The notes under the pieces were generated by a model. It was given only the letters and a program-made list of their open reading frames with translations. It did not search any database and was not told the origin of the DNA. DNA of 51,142 nt from Pelagibacteraceae bacterium AG-345-F21 (GTDB lineage Bacteria; Pseudomonadota; Alphaproteobacteria; Pelagibacterales; Pelagibacteraceae), in the NCBI GenBank assembly GCA_003281795.1, contig QCAW01000008.1:1-51142 (forward strand). Direction: 5' to 3'. The position numbers and the translations under genes were made by a program. Of this stretch, positions 8,934 to 18,266 are shown piece by piece. Each line of letters starts with the position of its first letter. The first letter of the stretch is position 1.

Positions 8934-11216
8934 ATGACAAAAAAATCTAAAATTGATCATTATTCAGATAAAGAAGCATTAGATTTTCATATAGAGGGAA
9001 AGTCTGGCAAAATTGAGATCCATTCTTCAAAACCATTAACAACTAAAAGAGATTTATCTTTAGCTTATTCTCCAGGTGTTGCGGCCCCGGTGAAAGAAAT
9101 AGCTAAGAATCCAGATTTGGCATATGAATATACTAGTAAGGGTAATTTAGTAGCAGTTATTAGTAACGGATCAGCAATACTAGGGCTGGGCAACCTTGGA
9201 TCTATAGCATCTAAGCCGGTTATGGAAGGTAAATCAGTTTTATTTAAAAGGTTTGCAGACATAGACTCGATAGACATTGAAATTAATAGTAATGACCCAA
9301 ATTCTATAATTGAAACAATTAAAAATATAAGTGGTACTTTTGGCGGGATTAATCTTGAAGACATAGCTGCTCCGGATTGTTTTATTATTGAACAAAAATT
9401 AAAAGAAGTTTTAGACATTCCTATATTTCATGATGATCAACATGGGACTGCTATCATCACATTAGCCGCTTTAATAAATGCTTTGGATATTTCCCAAAAA
9501 AAAATGGAAGACGTTAAAATAGTTGTTAACGGAGCAGGCGCTTCAGCTCAAGCATGTACAAATCTTTTTAAAAGTTCTGGAGTTAAAAATGAAAATATAA
9601 TTATGTGTGATAGTAAGGGAATAATTTATAAAGGTAGAAAAAATATTGATCAGTTTAAATCAACTTTTGCAAGAGAAACTAAACTAAGAACTCTAGCAGA
9701 AGCAATGAAGGGCTCTGATGTTTTTTTAGGCTTGTCGGCTAAAGATGTTGTTTCAAAAGATATGGTAAAGTCTATGGCTAATAATCCAATAATATTTGCA
9801 TGCGCAAACCCCGATCCAGAAATTAAGCCTGAAAGCATAAGTGAAGTAAGATCTGATGCCATAATTGCAACGGGAAGATCAGATTATCCAAATCAAGTAA
9901 ATAATTTGATTGGATTTCCTTATATTTTTAGAGGAGCATTAGACGTAAGAGCAAAAGAAATAAACGAAAAAATGAAAGTTGCTGCTGCTGAAGCTATAGC
10001 ATTACTTGCTAGAGAAGACGTTCCTGATGAAGTTGTTTCAGCTTACGGCGGAGATAGACCTAAATATGGAAAAGATTATATTATTCCTTCAACATTTGAT
10101 CCTAGATTAATAAGTGTAATCCCATCTGCGGTTGCTAAAGCAGCTATGGAAAGTGGAGTAGCAAGAAAAAAAATAAAAGATTTAGATATATATAAAGATC
10201 AATTATCAAATCGTTTGGATCCTTCTATGTCAGTAATGCAAGGTATTAACGCTAAAGTAAGAAAAAGACCAAAAAAAGTTATATTTGCTGAAGGTGAAGA
10301 TGAAAATATGCTTAAAGCAGCAATTGAATTTGGAAAAAATAAGCTAGGCATTCCAGTGTTAATTGGAACAGAAAAAAGAATTAAAGAACAATTAAAAAAA
10401 ATTGGGTTGGATGAAAATCACAAGATCGAAATAGTTAATTCCACGGATAAGATTAGAAGAGAGAAATATGTTAAACATTTATATAAAAAATTACAAAGAG
10501 AAGGTCAGTTAGAAAGAGATGTAGATCGTTTAGTAAGAAATGATCGTATTGCATGGGGCGCTTCGATGATTGCATGCAAAGATGCTGACGCAATGGTAAC
10601 TGGTAACATAAGACACTATGCTGCCTCTATAGAAAAATTAAAAAAAGTAGTGAGTTCAAGACCCGGAGAAGAAATTTTTGGTATGACAATGATTAATGCT
10701 AAAGGTAAAACTATCCTAGTGGCAGATACAAATGTTCAAGATTTTCCATCTGCTCAAAGATTAGTTAAAGTTTCTAAATCTTGTGTTCGTGTTGCTAAAT
10801 TATTTGGATTTGACCCTAAAGTTGCATTTTTATCTCATTCAACTTTTGGTAAACCTGTATCTAAAAATACTAAACACGTGAGAGATGCCATCGAATTATT
10901 AAAAAATGAAAAGGTAGACTTTGATTTCGACGGAGAAATGCAGCCTGATGTGGCTTTAAATCCAATTTATCAAGAAATTTATCCTTTTTCAAAAATTGTT
11001 GGCAAAGCTAATATATTAATTATGCCTGCGTTACACAGTGCTGCAATCTCAACAAAACTTATGAAAACTTACGGTGGAGCAAAACTAATTGGTCCTCTTT
11101 TAATAGGTTTAGGACTTCCTATTGAAGTTGCTCCTTTGAGATCAAGTACATCCGATATTTTAAATTTAGCCTCTATTGCTGCCTATTCATCTGATGTAAT
11201 TGACTATAAAAACTAA
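8934..11216 (+). CDS. maeB: NADP-dependent malic enzyme with phosphotransacetylase-like C-terminal domain
   Basis: A 760-residue MaeB-type protein. Residues 1-420 are the malic enzyme part, with SLAYSPGVAAP and FHDDQHGTA motifs and a nucleotide-binding GAGASAQAC segment. Residues 430-760 are the phosphotransacetylase-like domain (VIFAEGEDENMLKAA), which in MaeB is regulatory rather than catalytic. It decarboxylates malate to pyruvate, supplying NADPH. Length is normal. The 75-bp upstream gap to murJ contains TATAAT at 8904-8909, a plausible -10 element, without a clear -35. The 3' end overlaps the BON gene by 4 nt, convergently. Confidence 0.96.
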   Translation: MTKKSKIDHYSDKEALDFHIEGKSGKIEIHSSKPLTTKRDLSLAYSPGVAAPVKEIAKNPDLAYEYTSKGNLVAVISNGSAILGLGNLGSIASKPVMEGKSVLFKRFADIDSIDIEINSNDPNSIIETIKNISGTFGGINLEDIAAPDCFIIEQKLKEVLDIPIFHDDQHGTAIITLAALINALDISQKKMEDVKIVVNGAGASAQACTNLFKSSGVKNENIIMCDSKGIIYKGRKNIDQFKSTFARETKLRTLAEAMKGSDVFLGLSAKDVVSKDMVKSMANNPIIFACANPDPEIKPESISEVRSDAIIATGRSDYPNQVNNLIGFPYIFRGALDVRAKEINEKMKVAAAEAIALLAREDVPDEVVSAYGGDRPKYGKDYIIPSTFDPRLISVIPSAVAKAAMESGVARKKIKDLDIYKDQLSNRLDPSMSVMQGINAKVRKRPKKVIFAEGEDENMLKAAIEFGKNKLGIPVLIGTEKRIKEQLKKIGLDENHKIEIVNSTDKIRREKYVKHLYKKLQREGQLERDVDRLVRNDRIAWGASMIACKDADAMVTGNIRHYAASIEKLKKVVSSRPGEEIFGMTMINAKGKTILVADTNVQDFPSAQRLVKVSKSCVRVAKLFGFDPKVAFLSHSTFGKPVSKNTKHVRDAIELLKNEKVDFDFDGEMQPDVALNPIYQEIYPFSKIVGKANILIMPALHSAAISTKLMKTYGGAKLIGPLLIGLGLPIEVAPLRSSTSDILNLASIAAYSSDVIDYKN

Positions 11217-11791
11217 AGTTTATTACGACTTAAATCTTCAGTTAGGTATATGGAAGGTATTATTTTTTCAACATCATATATTTTATTAGCTTCTTTCATT
11301 ACTTCTTTTTTTTCTTCTTTATCCATAGCGATACCAAAGATATAAATATTTCTGTTTATTGTTTCCAAGGTATAATTTCTTGATTTAGTTTTTTTATTGA
11401 ATATTAAAGCAGATCTTAACTGGCTTGTAATCAAAATATCTTTAGCGGTACTTTTAAAATTACTTTGACCTTTAATGCTTATAGCGTTTTTAACTGATCT
11501 AACGCCTTTTGTCTCCCATGCCATTTTAGTAATTTTAATTTTTTCTTCAGGCTCATCGACTTTTCCAGATAAAAATATTCTACCATCAATTACTTCTGAT
11601 TGTATTGTCAAAAAATATTTTTTTTCGGTTAGTGCGAGTCTAGCTGATAAATTTTTTTGCATTATAGTGTCATCTATTTGCATCCCTATGGTTCTAGGAT
11701 CAAACGTAATATCAACACCTGTTCCAAATCTTCCTACCGATGTACAAGAAACTACTAAGCATATTAATAATAAACTAGTAATTTTTTTCAT
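11213..11791 (-). CDS. Dual BON-domain lipoprotein (DolP/YraP-like)
   Basis: A 192-residue protein with a lipoprotein signal (LLLICLVVSC, with Cys at residue 16). Two BON domains follow, near 55-105 and 115-185, each with the characteristic hydrophobic-Gly pattern (DGRIFLSGKVDEPEEK; RNIYIFGIAMDKEEKK). DolP-type proteins sit in the outer membrane and support envelope integrity. The placement fits: in E. coli dolP belongs to the rsmI/lpoA/yraN/diaA/dolP locus, and here it lies directly downstream of rsmI, overlapping it by 17 nt. Confidence 0.82.
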   Translation of the reverse strand: MKKITSLLLICLVVSCTSVGRFGTGVDITFDPRTIGMQIDDTIMQKNLSARLALTEKKYFLTIQSEVIDGRIFLSGKVDEPEEKIKITKMAWETKGVRSVKNAISIKGQSNFKSTAKDILITSQLRSALIFNKKTKSRNYTLETINRNIYIFGIAMDKEEKKEVMKEANKIYDVEKIIPSIYLTEDLSRNKL

Positions 11792-12617
11792 TTTTTTTTA
11801 TATTTAAACATATTTGATAAATTTTCTTTTTATTAATTTTTTCAGTCTCAAATAACAATTCAACTACATCCTTCAAACTATATTTCTTTAAATATAATTT
11901 TGCTTTATTAATCATTTTCATTTCATCAAAGGTTTTATCTTTAATATTTTTTTCCGATATTACAATAGTTAACTCACCTTTAATCGGAGTTTTAAACATA
12001 ATAATTTTATCAATTTCATCTCTATAAAAAAACTCATGTAATTTTGTTAATTCTTTAGCAATTAAAATTTTTCTACCGGAAAAAAATTTCTTAAATTTTT
12101 TTAAGTAAAAATTTATTTTTATTGCTGGCACAAAAAATACCTGGGAAAAACTTAAGTGACAAAGAGATGATAATGTTTTATCCAACTTTTCCTCTGTCTT
12201 AGGTAAAAAACCAAAAAAAAGAAATTGGTCTTTAAAACCTGAGACGCTCATAGACGCAGTAATAGAAGATACCCCTGGTATTGGCACAATTTTTATATTT
12301 TTTTCTATACATGTTTCGATAATTACACGTCCTGGATCGGACAGAGTTGGGGTACCTGCATCGCAAATAAGAGACAAAATTTTGCCTTCATTTAAATATT
12401 TTATAGCTTTCTCAAGTTCTTTTTTTTCACTGAATTTGTGATAAGAGATTAATTTTTTTTTAATTTTTAAATGATTTAACAACTTTAAAGAGTGTCTTGT
12501 GTCCTCGCATAAAATTACATCAGATTTTTTCAAAACTTCGATAGCTCTCAGAGTAATATCATCAAGATTTCCAATAGGCGTGGAAACAATATATAAACTA
12601 GAAGTAAATAATTTCAT
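11775..12617 (-). CDS. rsmI: 16S rRNA (cytidine1402-2'-O)-methyltransferase RsmI
   Basis: A 280-residue SAM-dependent methyltransferase of the tetrapyrrole-methylase fold. The opening LYIVSTPIGNLDDITLRA and the CEDTRHSLKLL and CDAGTPTLSDPG segments are diagnostic of RsmI, which methylates the ribose of C1402 in the decoding centre. Its start is separated from the divergent LpoA-like gene by only 3 nt (cat-att-atg at 12615-12623), so promoters for one or both must lie inside coding sequence. Confidence 0.95.
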   Translation of the reverse strand: MKLFTSSLYIVSTPIGNLDDITLRAIEVLKKSDVILCEDTRHSLKLLNHLKIKKKLISYHKFSEKKELEKAIKYLNEGKILSLICDAGTPTLSDPGRVIIETCIEKNIKIVPIPGVSSITASMSVSGFKDQFLFFGFLPKTEEKLDKTLSSLCHLSFSQVFFVPAIKINFYLKKFKKFFSGRKILIAKELTKLHEFFYRDEIDKIIMFKTPIKGELTIVISEKNIKDKTFDEMKMINKAKLYLKKYSLKDVVELLFETEKINKKKIYQICLNIKKNEKNY

Positions 12618-12620
12618 ATT

Positions 12621-13775
12621 ATGAAAAAAAGAATCACAGTAATAATAGCTTATATATTAATTTTTTTTAATTCTAATCTGTTAAGTAATGAAAATAATAA
12701 TATTCTTAAAATAGGGTTATTAGCCCCATTAAGTGGTGAGTATAAAGAACTTGGTGACTCTCTTCTGTATTCTTTGCAATTAGCTTTAAAAGAAATTGAT
12801 GATAAAAACGTTTTCATAATTCCAAGAGACTCTGGTTATGGGGATAAAGAAAAATTGAATAATGCTATTAAAGAAATCAAATCTCAAGGAGCAAATATTA
12901 TTATTGGCCCAATTAACTATGAAGATTTTGACGAAGTTAAAAAATTTAGTGATATTATTTTTATTTCATTGTCAAATATTAATCCTGAGTTCCAGAACAA
13001 TATAATAAGTATTGGTGTGAGTTTAGAGTCTCAAATAATTTCGTTAATGAAATTTATAGAAAAAAGAAAAAAAAATAAAACTGTAATACTAATACCTGAA
13101 AACCAATACGCAGATTTTGTTGAAAAAAAACTTAATAAGTTTGATCTTAAAAATTATAAAATTTTTAAATTTGACCCCGATCCAAAGATTTTGACTGGAG
13201 AAATCGAAATTTTAACCAACTATTCTCAAAGAAAAAGAAATTTAGAATTAAGAAAAAAAATGTTTGAGGACAAAGAGGATGAAGAATCTAAACGTCAACT
13301 TGAAAGATTGGAACAAAAATATACCTTGGGAAAAGTGAATTTTGACTCAGTTTTAATAATAGATTTTGGTAATAGTTTAAAAAGTGTATTGACGTCTTTA
13401 GTTTTTACAGATGTAGATCAAAATGACGTTTTATTTACAACGGTAAACCAGTGGTTCGATGAAAGTATTTTTTACGAGAATACTGTCAAAAACTTATATT
13501 ATCCTTCTGTAAATTATAAAGAATTTAAAAAATACAAGGATAAATATTTTAAAACGTTTAAAAATTATCCAAATGAAATTACTATTTTAGCATATGACGC
13601 CATAGGGTTGATTTATTATGCGTGGAAAAAGAAAGGTAAAATAAATTCGGTGAACGATTTTTCTTTTAAAGGAAAAATAAAAGGAAAAATTGGAACCTTT
13701 AGTTTTAAAAATAAAAAAACAATTCAAGACCTGTCAATATATAAAACTCAGAATAATAAATTTATAAAGTTTTAA
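12621..13775 (+). CDS. Periplasmic LpoA-like penicillin-binding protein activator (periplasmic-binding fold)
   Basis: A 384-residue protein with a signal peptide (KKRITVIIAYILIFFNSNLLS). A periplasmic-binding-protein type I fold follows, with LKIGLLAPLSGEYKELG near 30 and AYDAIGLIYYAW near 330. This is the C-terminal domain type of LpoA, which in E. coli activates PBP1A; the N-terminal TPR domain of LpoA is missing, as in other alphaproteobacterial members. Adjacency to rsmI mirrors the E. coli rsmI/lpoA pair and supports the reading. A branched-chain amino-acid-binding role is the alternative but less likely, since no ABC transporter genes are nearby. The 3' end overlaps rdgB by 14 nt. Confidence 0.75.
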   Translation: MKKRITVIIAYILIFFNSNLLSNENNNILKIGLLAPLSGEYKELGDSLLYSLQLALKEIDDKNVFIIPRDSGYGDKEKLNNAIKEIKSQGANIIIGPINYEDFDEVKKFSDIIFISLSNINPEFQNNIISIGVSLESQIISLMKFIEKRKKNKTVILIPENQYADFVEKKLNKFDLKNYKIFKFDPDPKILTGEIEILTNYSQRKRNLELRKKMFEDKEDEESKRQLERLEQKYTLGKVNFDSVLIIDFGNSLKSVLTSLVFTDVDQNDVLFTTVNQWFDESIFYENTVKNLYYPSVNYKEFKKYKDKYFKTFKNYPNEITILAYDAIGLIYYAWKKKGKINSVNDFSFKGKIKGKIGTFSFKNKKTIQDLSIYKTQNNKFIKF

Positions 13776-14340
13776 TTATTTTTTTTAATTTTTTAAAAGC
13801 TATGTATCTGTGGTCGAGCCTAATTTTTTTTTTCTTTAACATTTGTCCAAAAGTAATTGATTTCGAATTCGGAACAAAAATAGGGTCATAGCCAAAACCA
13901 TTAACTCCTTTTATTTTTTTTGATATAGACCCTTTTATTTTACCAGAAACGGTAACTATTTTTTTTTCATGGGAGACAAAAGATAAGCTACATACAAAAA
14001 AAGCTGATCTATTTTTTTTGTTTTCCATTTTTTTTAATATAAACTTCATTGCTTTGTTAAAACTTCCATATTTTTTGGCATACCTTGCTGAATAAATTCC
14101 AGGTTTTCCCTTTAACGCTTTAATGCATAAGCCTGAGTCATCAGAAATTACCGGTAAATTTGTGAATTTAGAAAAATATTTTGCTTTTAACTTTGCATTT
14201 GCCGTGAAGGTTTTTCCTGTTTCTTTTGGGCTGCTAATATTAAGTGATATGGGTGAAATTTTTTTAATCTTTCTTGATATCAAAAAGCTTAATTCCTTAA
14301 ATTTTCCAGTATTATGTGTTCCTACTAATATTTTTTTCAT
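13762..14340 (-). CDS. rdgB: RdgB/HAM1 non-canonical purine NTP pyrophosphatase
   Basis: A 192-residue Ham1-family enzyme. It opens ILVGTHNTGKFKEL (residues 4-17), has SDDSGLCIKAL with the metal-binding aspartates, GKPGIYSARYA, and the C-terminal substrate loop GFGYDPIF, with HR near the end. It hydrolyses dITP, ITP and XTP to keep damaged purines out of DNA and RNA. In alphaproteobacteria rdgB often sits near hrcA-grpE; here grpE is immediately divergent with a 44-bp gap and hrcA is absent from this window. Confidence 0.95.
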   Translation of the reverse strand: MKKILVGTHNTGKFKELSFLISRKIKKISPISLNISSPKETGKTFTANAKLKAKYFSKFTNLPVISDDSGLCIKALKGKPGIYSARYAKKYGSFNKAMKFILKKMENKKNRSAFFVCSLSFVSHEKKIVTVSGKIKGSISKKIKGVNGFGYDPIFVPNSKSITFGQMLKKKKIRLDHRYIAFKKLKKIIKTL

Positions 14341-14384
14341 ACAAACCTAGTAATTTAAATTTTAAGCACTATATAGCAAGTATT

Positions 14385-14966
14385 ATGGATTTAGATAACC
14401 AAAAAAAATCAGAGAAAAACAAAGATGAAGCTGAAAGTCAAAAACCGGAAAGCTCAAAAGTAAAGACTGTAGAAGATAAACTCAAAGAGTCTGAAGATAA
14501 ATTACTTAGGTCATTAGCTGAGATTGAAAATCAAAGACGTAGATTTGAGAAAGAGATAAAAGATGCTTTTGAATTTGGGTCTTTTAATTTTGCAAAAGAA
14601 AGTTTAGCAATTTTAGATAATTTACATAGAGCAAAAGAAGCCATTATAAATGATAGTGTTTTAAAGAATAATAAGGATTTAGATAAATTTATAGAAAATA
14701 TAACAATTATAGAAAAAGATTTAATATCAATATTTGAAAAAAATAGAATTAAAAAAATCGAAACAAAAAGCAAAAAATTTGATCCAAATTTACATCAGGC
14801 AATGTCAGAAGTTGAAAACACAGAAGTTAATCCAGGAACTATAATCCAAGAAATACAAGCGGGATATATGTTGGGAGAAAGACTTTTAAGGCCAGCGTTG
14901 GTTAGTGTAGCAAAGAGAAAAGAGGACAAAATGACTGAAAAAGAGGAAAAAAAAGTGAACAAATAA
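14385..14966 (+). CDS. grpE: GrpE nucleotide-exchange factor
   Basis: 193 residues from the ATG at 14385 (MDLDNQKKSEKN), preferred over an upstream frame opening that would overlap rdgB. A charged N-terminal tail leads to the long dimerisation helix (LLRSLAEIENQRRRFEKEI, about 50-70) and the C-terminal beta domain (NPGTIIQEIQAGYMLGERLLRPALVSVA). It exchanges ADP for ATP on DnaK. It is the first gene of grpE-dnaK-dnaJ. The 44-bp gap to rdgB has an AT-rich tatata stretch but no convincing heat-shock promoter. Confidence 0.95.
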   Translation: MDLDNQKKSEKNKDEAESQKPESSKVKTVEDKLKESEDKLLRSLAEIENQRRRFEKEIKDAFEFGSFNFAKESLAILDNLHRAKEAIINDSVLKNNKDLDKFIENITIIEKDLISIFEKNRIKKIETKSKKFDPNLHQAMSEVENTEVNPGTIIQEIQAGYMLGERLLRPALVSVAKRKEDKMTEKEEKKVNK

Positions 14967-14995
14967 CCTTGTAGAGAGAGAAAAAACACCCATAT
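14967..14995 (+). promoter_or_regulatory. RpoH (sigma-32)-like promoter upstream of dnaK
   Basis: In the 55-bp gap between grpE and dnaK, CCTTGTAG (14967-14974) is followed by CACCCATAT (14987-14995). Aligned with the heat-shock consensus CTTGAA-N13/15-CCCCATnT, this matches most -35 and -10 bases, with about 14 bases between CTTGTA and ACCCAT. It would give dnaK its own heat-shock transcript with a leader of roughly 20 nt, ending in the AAAGGA ribosome site before the ATG at 15022. This is inferred from sequence only. Confidence 0.55.
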
Positions 14996-15021
14996 ACAAG
15001 TAATAATAAAAGGAAAAATTT

Positions 15022-16950
15022 ATGAGCAAAGTAATAGGAATAGACCTGGGAACTACAAATTCATGTGTAGCTATTATGGATGGTTCGCAGGCTAAAGTTT
15101 TAGAAAATGCAGAAGGGGCAAGAACTACGCCTTCTGTAGTTGCTTTTTTAGAAAAAGAGGAAAAACTTGTTGGACAACCTGCAAAAAGACAAGCAGTTAC
15201 AAACGCCGGTGACACTATTTTTGCAGTAAAAAGGTTGGTAGGCAGAAAATTTGATGGTCCCTCTGTGCAGAAAGACATTTCAAAAGTTCCATACAAAATT
15301 ATTAAATCTGAAAATGGTGATGCTTGGGTAGAAGGTAAAGGTAAAAAATATTCACCTTCTCAAATTTCAGCTTTTGTTTTGCAAAAAATGAAAGAAACTG
15401 CTGAAAAATATTTAGGCCAGGCTGTAACAAAAGCTGTAATAACTGTTCCAGCCTATTTTAATGACTCTCAAAGACAAGCAACTAAAGATGCAGGTAAAAT
15501 TGCTGGTCTGGAAGTTTTAAGAATTATCAATGAACCTACTGCTGCTTCACTGGCGTATGGTTTAGATAAAAAAGGTGGACAAAAAATTGCTGTTTATGAT
15601 TTAGGTGGAGGAACTTTTGATATATCTATTTTAGAAATTGGTGATGGTGTTTTCGAAGTTAAGTCTACAAACGGAGATACTTTTTTAGGTGGTGAAGATT
15701 TTGATGACGCAATTGTAGAATATTTGGCAGCGGAATTTAAAAAAGATAACGGAATAGATTTAAAATCAGACAAATTGGCTTTACAAAGATTAAAAGAAGC
15801 TGCTGAGAAAGCAAAAATTGAGCTTTCTGCTGCTGCGCAAACAGAAATTAATCTTCCTTTTATAACAGCTGATAAATCTGGACCAAAACATTTAAATCTC
15901 AAATTTACTAGAGCAAAATTAGAGGCTTTGGTTCAAACTCTAGTTGATAGAACTTTAGAGCCATGCAAGACAGCTTTAAAAGACTCTGGTTTTTCAGCAG
16001 CAGAAATAAATGAAGTAGTTTTAGTTGGTGGTATGACAAGAATGCCAAAAATTATGGAAACTGTAAAAAATTTTTTTGGCAAAGAACCAAATAAAAGTGT
16101 TAATCCTGATGAAGTAGTTGCTATGGGTGCTGCTATACAAGGAGGTGTTTTACAAGGAGATGTCAAAGATGTGTTGTTGTTAGATGTTACTCCATTATCT
16201 TTAGGAATCGAAACACTAGGCGGTGTTTCAACTAAGTTAATTGAAAAAAACACCACAATACCTACTAAAAAAAGCCAAGTATTTTCTACTGCAGAAGATA
16301 ATCAGCCAGCGGTATCGATAAGAGTATTACAAGGCGAAAGAGAGATGGCAGCAGATAACAAAATTTTAGGAAATTTTGAATTGGTTGGAATAGCGCCTGC
16401 TCCAAGGGGTACGCCACAAATTGAAGTTACTTTTGATATTGATGCTAACGGTATAGTAAACGTTTCAGCAAAGGATAAAGGCACAGGCAAAGAACAAAAA
16501 ATTCAAATACAAGCTTCTGGCGGTTTATCAGACGAAGAAATACAGAAAATGGTAAAAGATGCAGAAGCCAACAAAGAAGCTGACAAGAAAAAAAGAGAGT
16601 CTGTCGATGCTAGAAATCAAGCTGATAGTTTAGTTTTTTCAACAGAAAAAAGTTTGAAAGACCATGGAGATAAGGTTTCTGCAGAAGAAAAAAAAGCTAT
16701 AGAAGATGGCATAAAAGATCTTAAAAAATCTCTCGAAGGAACAGATATTGAAGATATTAAGAAAAAAACTCAGAACTTAGTTCAAGCCTCTATGAAATTA
16801 GGGGAAGCAGTTTATAAAAGTCAGCAAAAACCTGAAGCAAAAGCGCAGGATAAAAACAAAAATAAACCTGATAATAAAGATAATGTTGTAGATGCAGATT
16901 TTGAAGACGTAAAAGAAAAAAAAGAAGAAGACAAAGAAAAAAGCGCCTAA
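15022..16950 (+). CDS. dnaK: Hsp70 chaperone DnaK
   Basis: A 642-residue Hsp70. The ATPase domain opens with [16 protein letters not shown] (4-19), with [10 protein letters not shown] near 194 and the [10 protein letters not shown] segment near 335. The substrate-binding beta domain follows the linker [15 protein letters not shown] (about 388-402). A helical lid and an acidic, lysine-rich tail complete it. It has a good ribosome site (AAAGGA) before the ATG. It works with GrpE and DnaJ, whose genes flank it. Confidence 0.98.
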   Translation: MSKVIGIDLGTTNSCVAIMDGSQAKVLENAEGARTTPSVVAFLEKEEKLVGQPAKRQAVTNAGDTIFAVKRLVGRKFDGPSVQKDISKVPYKIIKSENGDAWVEGKGKKYSPSQISAFVLQKMKETAEKYLGQAVTKAVITVPAYFNDSQRQATKDAGKIAGLEVLRIINEPTAASLAYGLDKKGGQKIAVYDLGGGTFDISILEIGDGVFEVKSTNGDTFLGGEDFDDAIVEYLAAEFKKDNGIDLKSDKLALQRLKEAAEKAKIELSAAAQTEINLPFITADKSGPKHLNLKFTRAKLEALVQTLVDRTLEPCKTALKDSGFSAAEINEVVLVGGMTRMPKIMETVKNFFGKEPNKSVNPDEVVAMGAAIQGGVLQGDVKDVLLLDVTPLSLGIETLGGVSTKLIEKNTTIPTKKSQVFSTAEDNQPAVSIRVLQGEREMAADNKILGNFELVGIAPAPRGTPQIEVTFDIDANGIVNVSAKDKGTGKEQKIQIQASGGLSDEEIQKMVKDAEANKEADKKKRESVDARNQADSLVFSTEKSLKDHGDKVSAEEKKAIEDGIKDLKKSLEGTDIEDIKKKTQNLVQASMKLGEAVYKSQQKPEAKAQDKNKNKPDNKDNVVDADFEDVKEKKEEDKEKSA

Positions 16951-16972
16951 GCAATTATAAAGGAGACGTCTT

Positions 16973-18094
16973 GTGGCAAAAAGAGATTATTATGATGTCT
17001 TAGGTGTAAGCAAATCAGCATCTAAAGATGAAATCAAGAAAGCTTACCGCAAATTAGCTCTTAAGTACCATCCAGATAAAACCAAAGGTGATAAATCTTC
17101 CGAAGAGAAGTTTAAGGAGGCATCTGAAGCATATCATGTGCTTTCAGATGAAAAAAGAAAAAATAATTATGATCAATTCGGCCATGCGGCTTTCGAGGGA
17201 GCAGGTGGAGGTGGACAAGGTTTTGGGGGTTTTGATACCTCATCATTCTCAGATATTTTTGAAGATTTTTTTGGTGATTTTGGTGGAGGTGGTTCTTCAA
17301 GAAGATCAAGCAATAGAGGAAATGATTTAAGATATGATGTAAATATTAGTTTGGAAGAAGCTTACAAAGGTTTAGAAAAGAATGTTCAATACACAACTTA
17401 TAAGAGATGTAATTCATGTTCTGGAAGTGGTGCAGCAAAAGGTTCAAAACCTATAAAATGTAATTATTGTGCTGGTAGAGGCAAAGTTAGAACTAACCAA
17501 GGTTTTTTTACAATTCAACAAACTTGTCCCCAATGTAGTGGGTATGGAGAAACTATTGGAAGTCCTTGTAAGAATTGTAATGGAAATGGAAAAACTCAAG
17601 GAAGTGAAAATGTAACTGTTAAGATTCCTAAAGGTGTTGATGATGGAACTAGAATAAGATTATCAGGTAAGGGAGAAGCAGGTACAAAGGGAGGGACTAG
17701 TGGTGATTTATATTTGTTTATATCTGTTGATAATCATAATATTTTTAAAAGATCGGAAGAAAATTTGTTTTATGAATTACCAATATCTTTCTCTGACGCT
17801 GCTTTAGGAACAACAGTCGAAGTTCCATCGATAGATGGTGGAAAATCAAAAATAAAAATTCCTTCAGGCACTCAACATGGTAAACAATTTAGATTGAGAG
17901 GAAAAGGAATGCCAATTCTTAGAAGAAGTTTATTTGGAGATCTTTATATTCGAGTGGATACACAAGTGCCAACCTCTCTATCAAAAAGACAGAAGGAAAT
18001 ATTGGAAGAATTTAATGAAATTGAGACTAATAAACCAGATCCAGCAATAAAAAGTTTTTTTGAAAAAGCTAAAAAATTCTGGAAAAAATCATAA
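16973..18094 (+). CDS. dnaJ: DnaJ (Hsp40) co-chaperone
   Basis: A 373-residue type I DnaJ. The J domain (1-70) has HPD at 33-35, followed by a Gly/Phe-rich stretch (about 75-110). The zinc domain has four CxxCxGxG repeats ([32 protein letters not shown]) and a C-terminal substrate domain follows. It stimulates DnaK ATPase and delivers clients. The start is GTG at 16973, chosen because AAGGAG at 16959-16964 is well placed and the product begins [12 protein letters not shown]. It is 22 nt downstream of dnaK. Confidence 0.98.
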   Translation: MAKRDYYDVLGVSKSASKDEIKKAYRKLALKYHPDKTKGDKSSEEKFKEASEAYHVLSDEKRKNNYDQFGHAAFEGAGGGGQGFGGFDTSSFSDIFEDFFGDFGGGGSSRRSSNRGNDLRYDVNISLEEAYKGLEKNVQYTTYKRCNSCSGSGAAKGSKPIKCNYCAGRGKVRTNQGFFTIQQTCPQCSGYGETIGSPCKNCNGNGKTQGSENVTVKIPKGVDDGTRIRLSGKGEAGTKGGTSGDLYLFISVDNHNIFKRSEENLFYELPISFSDAALGTTVEVPSIDGGKSKIKIPSGTQHGKQFRLRGKGMPILRRSLFGDLYIRVDTQVPTSLSKRQKEILEEFNEIETNKPDPAIKSFFEKAKKFWKKS

Positions 18095-18098
18095 TTTA

Positions 18099-18266
18099 AT
18101 GGAAACTCATCAAGTAATGTCTGCAGTTTTTTTAATTGCGGTTTTGGCATTGGTCTTGCCGGGTTTTTTATCTACAAATAGTAAGATAAAACAGTTTATG
18201 AATAATTTATCAATCTGGGCTGTAATTGTGCTTATTATTGTTGTAATTATTTACTTAATTAAATAA
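18099..18266 (+). CDS. Small two-helix membrane protein, function unknown
   Basis: 55 residues from the ATG at 18099 (METHQVMSAVFL); an upstream in-frame opening inside dnaJ is less likely. Two hydrophobic stretches, about residues 7-23 and 36-53, are separated by a short basic loop (STNSKIKQFMNN) and the chain ends IYLIK, so it is probably an inner-membrane hairpin. I do not recognise a family with confidence. The layout resembles the membrane N-terminus found on some alphaproteobacterial TIGR02281-type aspartic proteases, but no protease domain is present. It fits tightly between dnaJ (4 nt) and dapB (stop and start share one base), which supports it being a real gene. Confidence 0.65.
   Translation: METHQVMSAVFLIAVLALVLPGFLSTNSKIKQFMNNLSIWAVIVLIIVVIIYLIK

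Noticed and set aside
10876-10887. CACGTG at about 10876 as a further parS site
   Set aside because: Only the central hexamer matches; the flanking TTT and AAA bases of the parS core are missing.
15594-16490. Several antisense ORFs within dnaK (15594-15902, 15933-16256, 16302-16490)
   Set aside because: They mirror the codon structure of dnaK and show no protein-family features.
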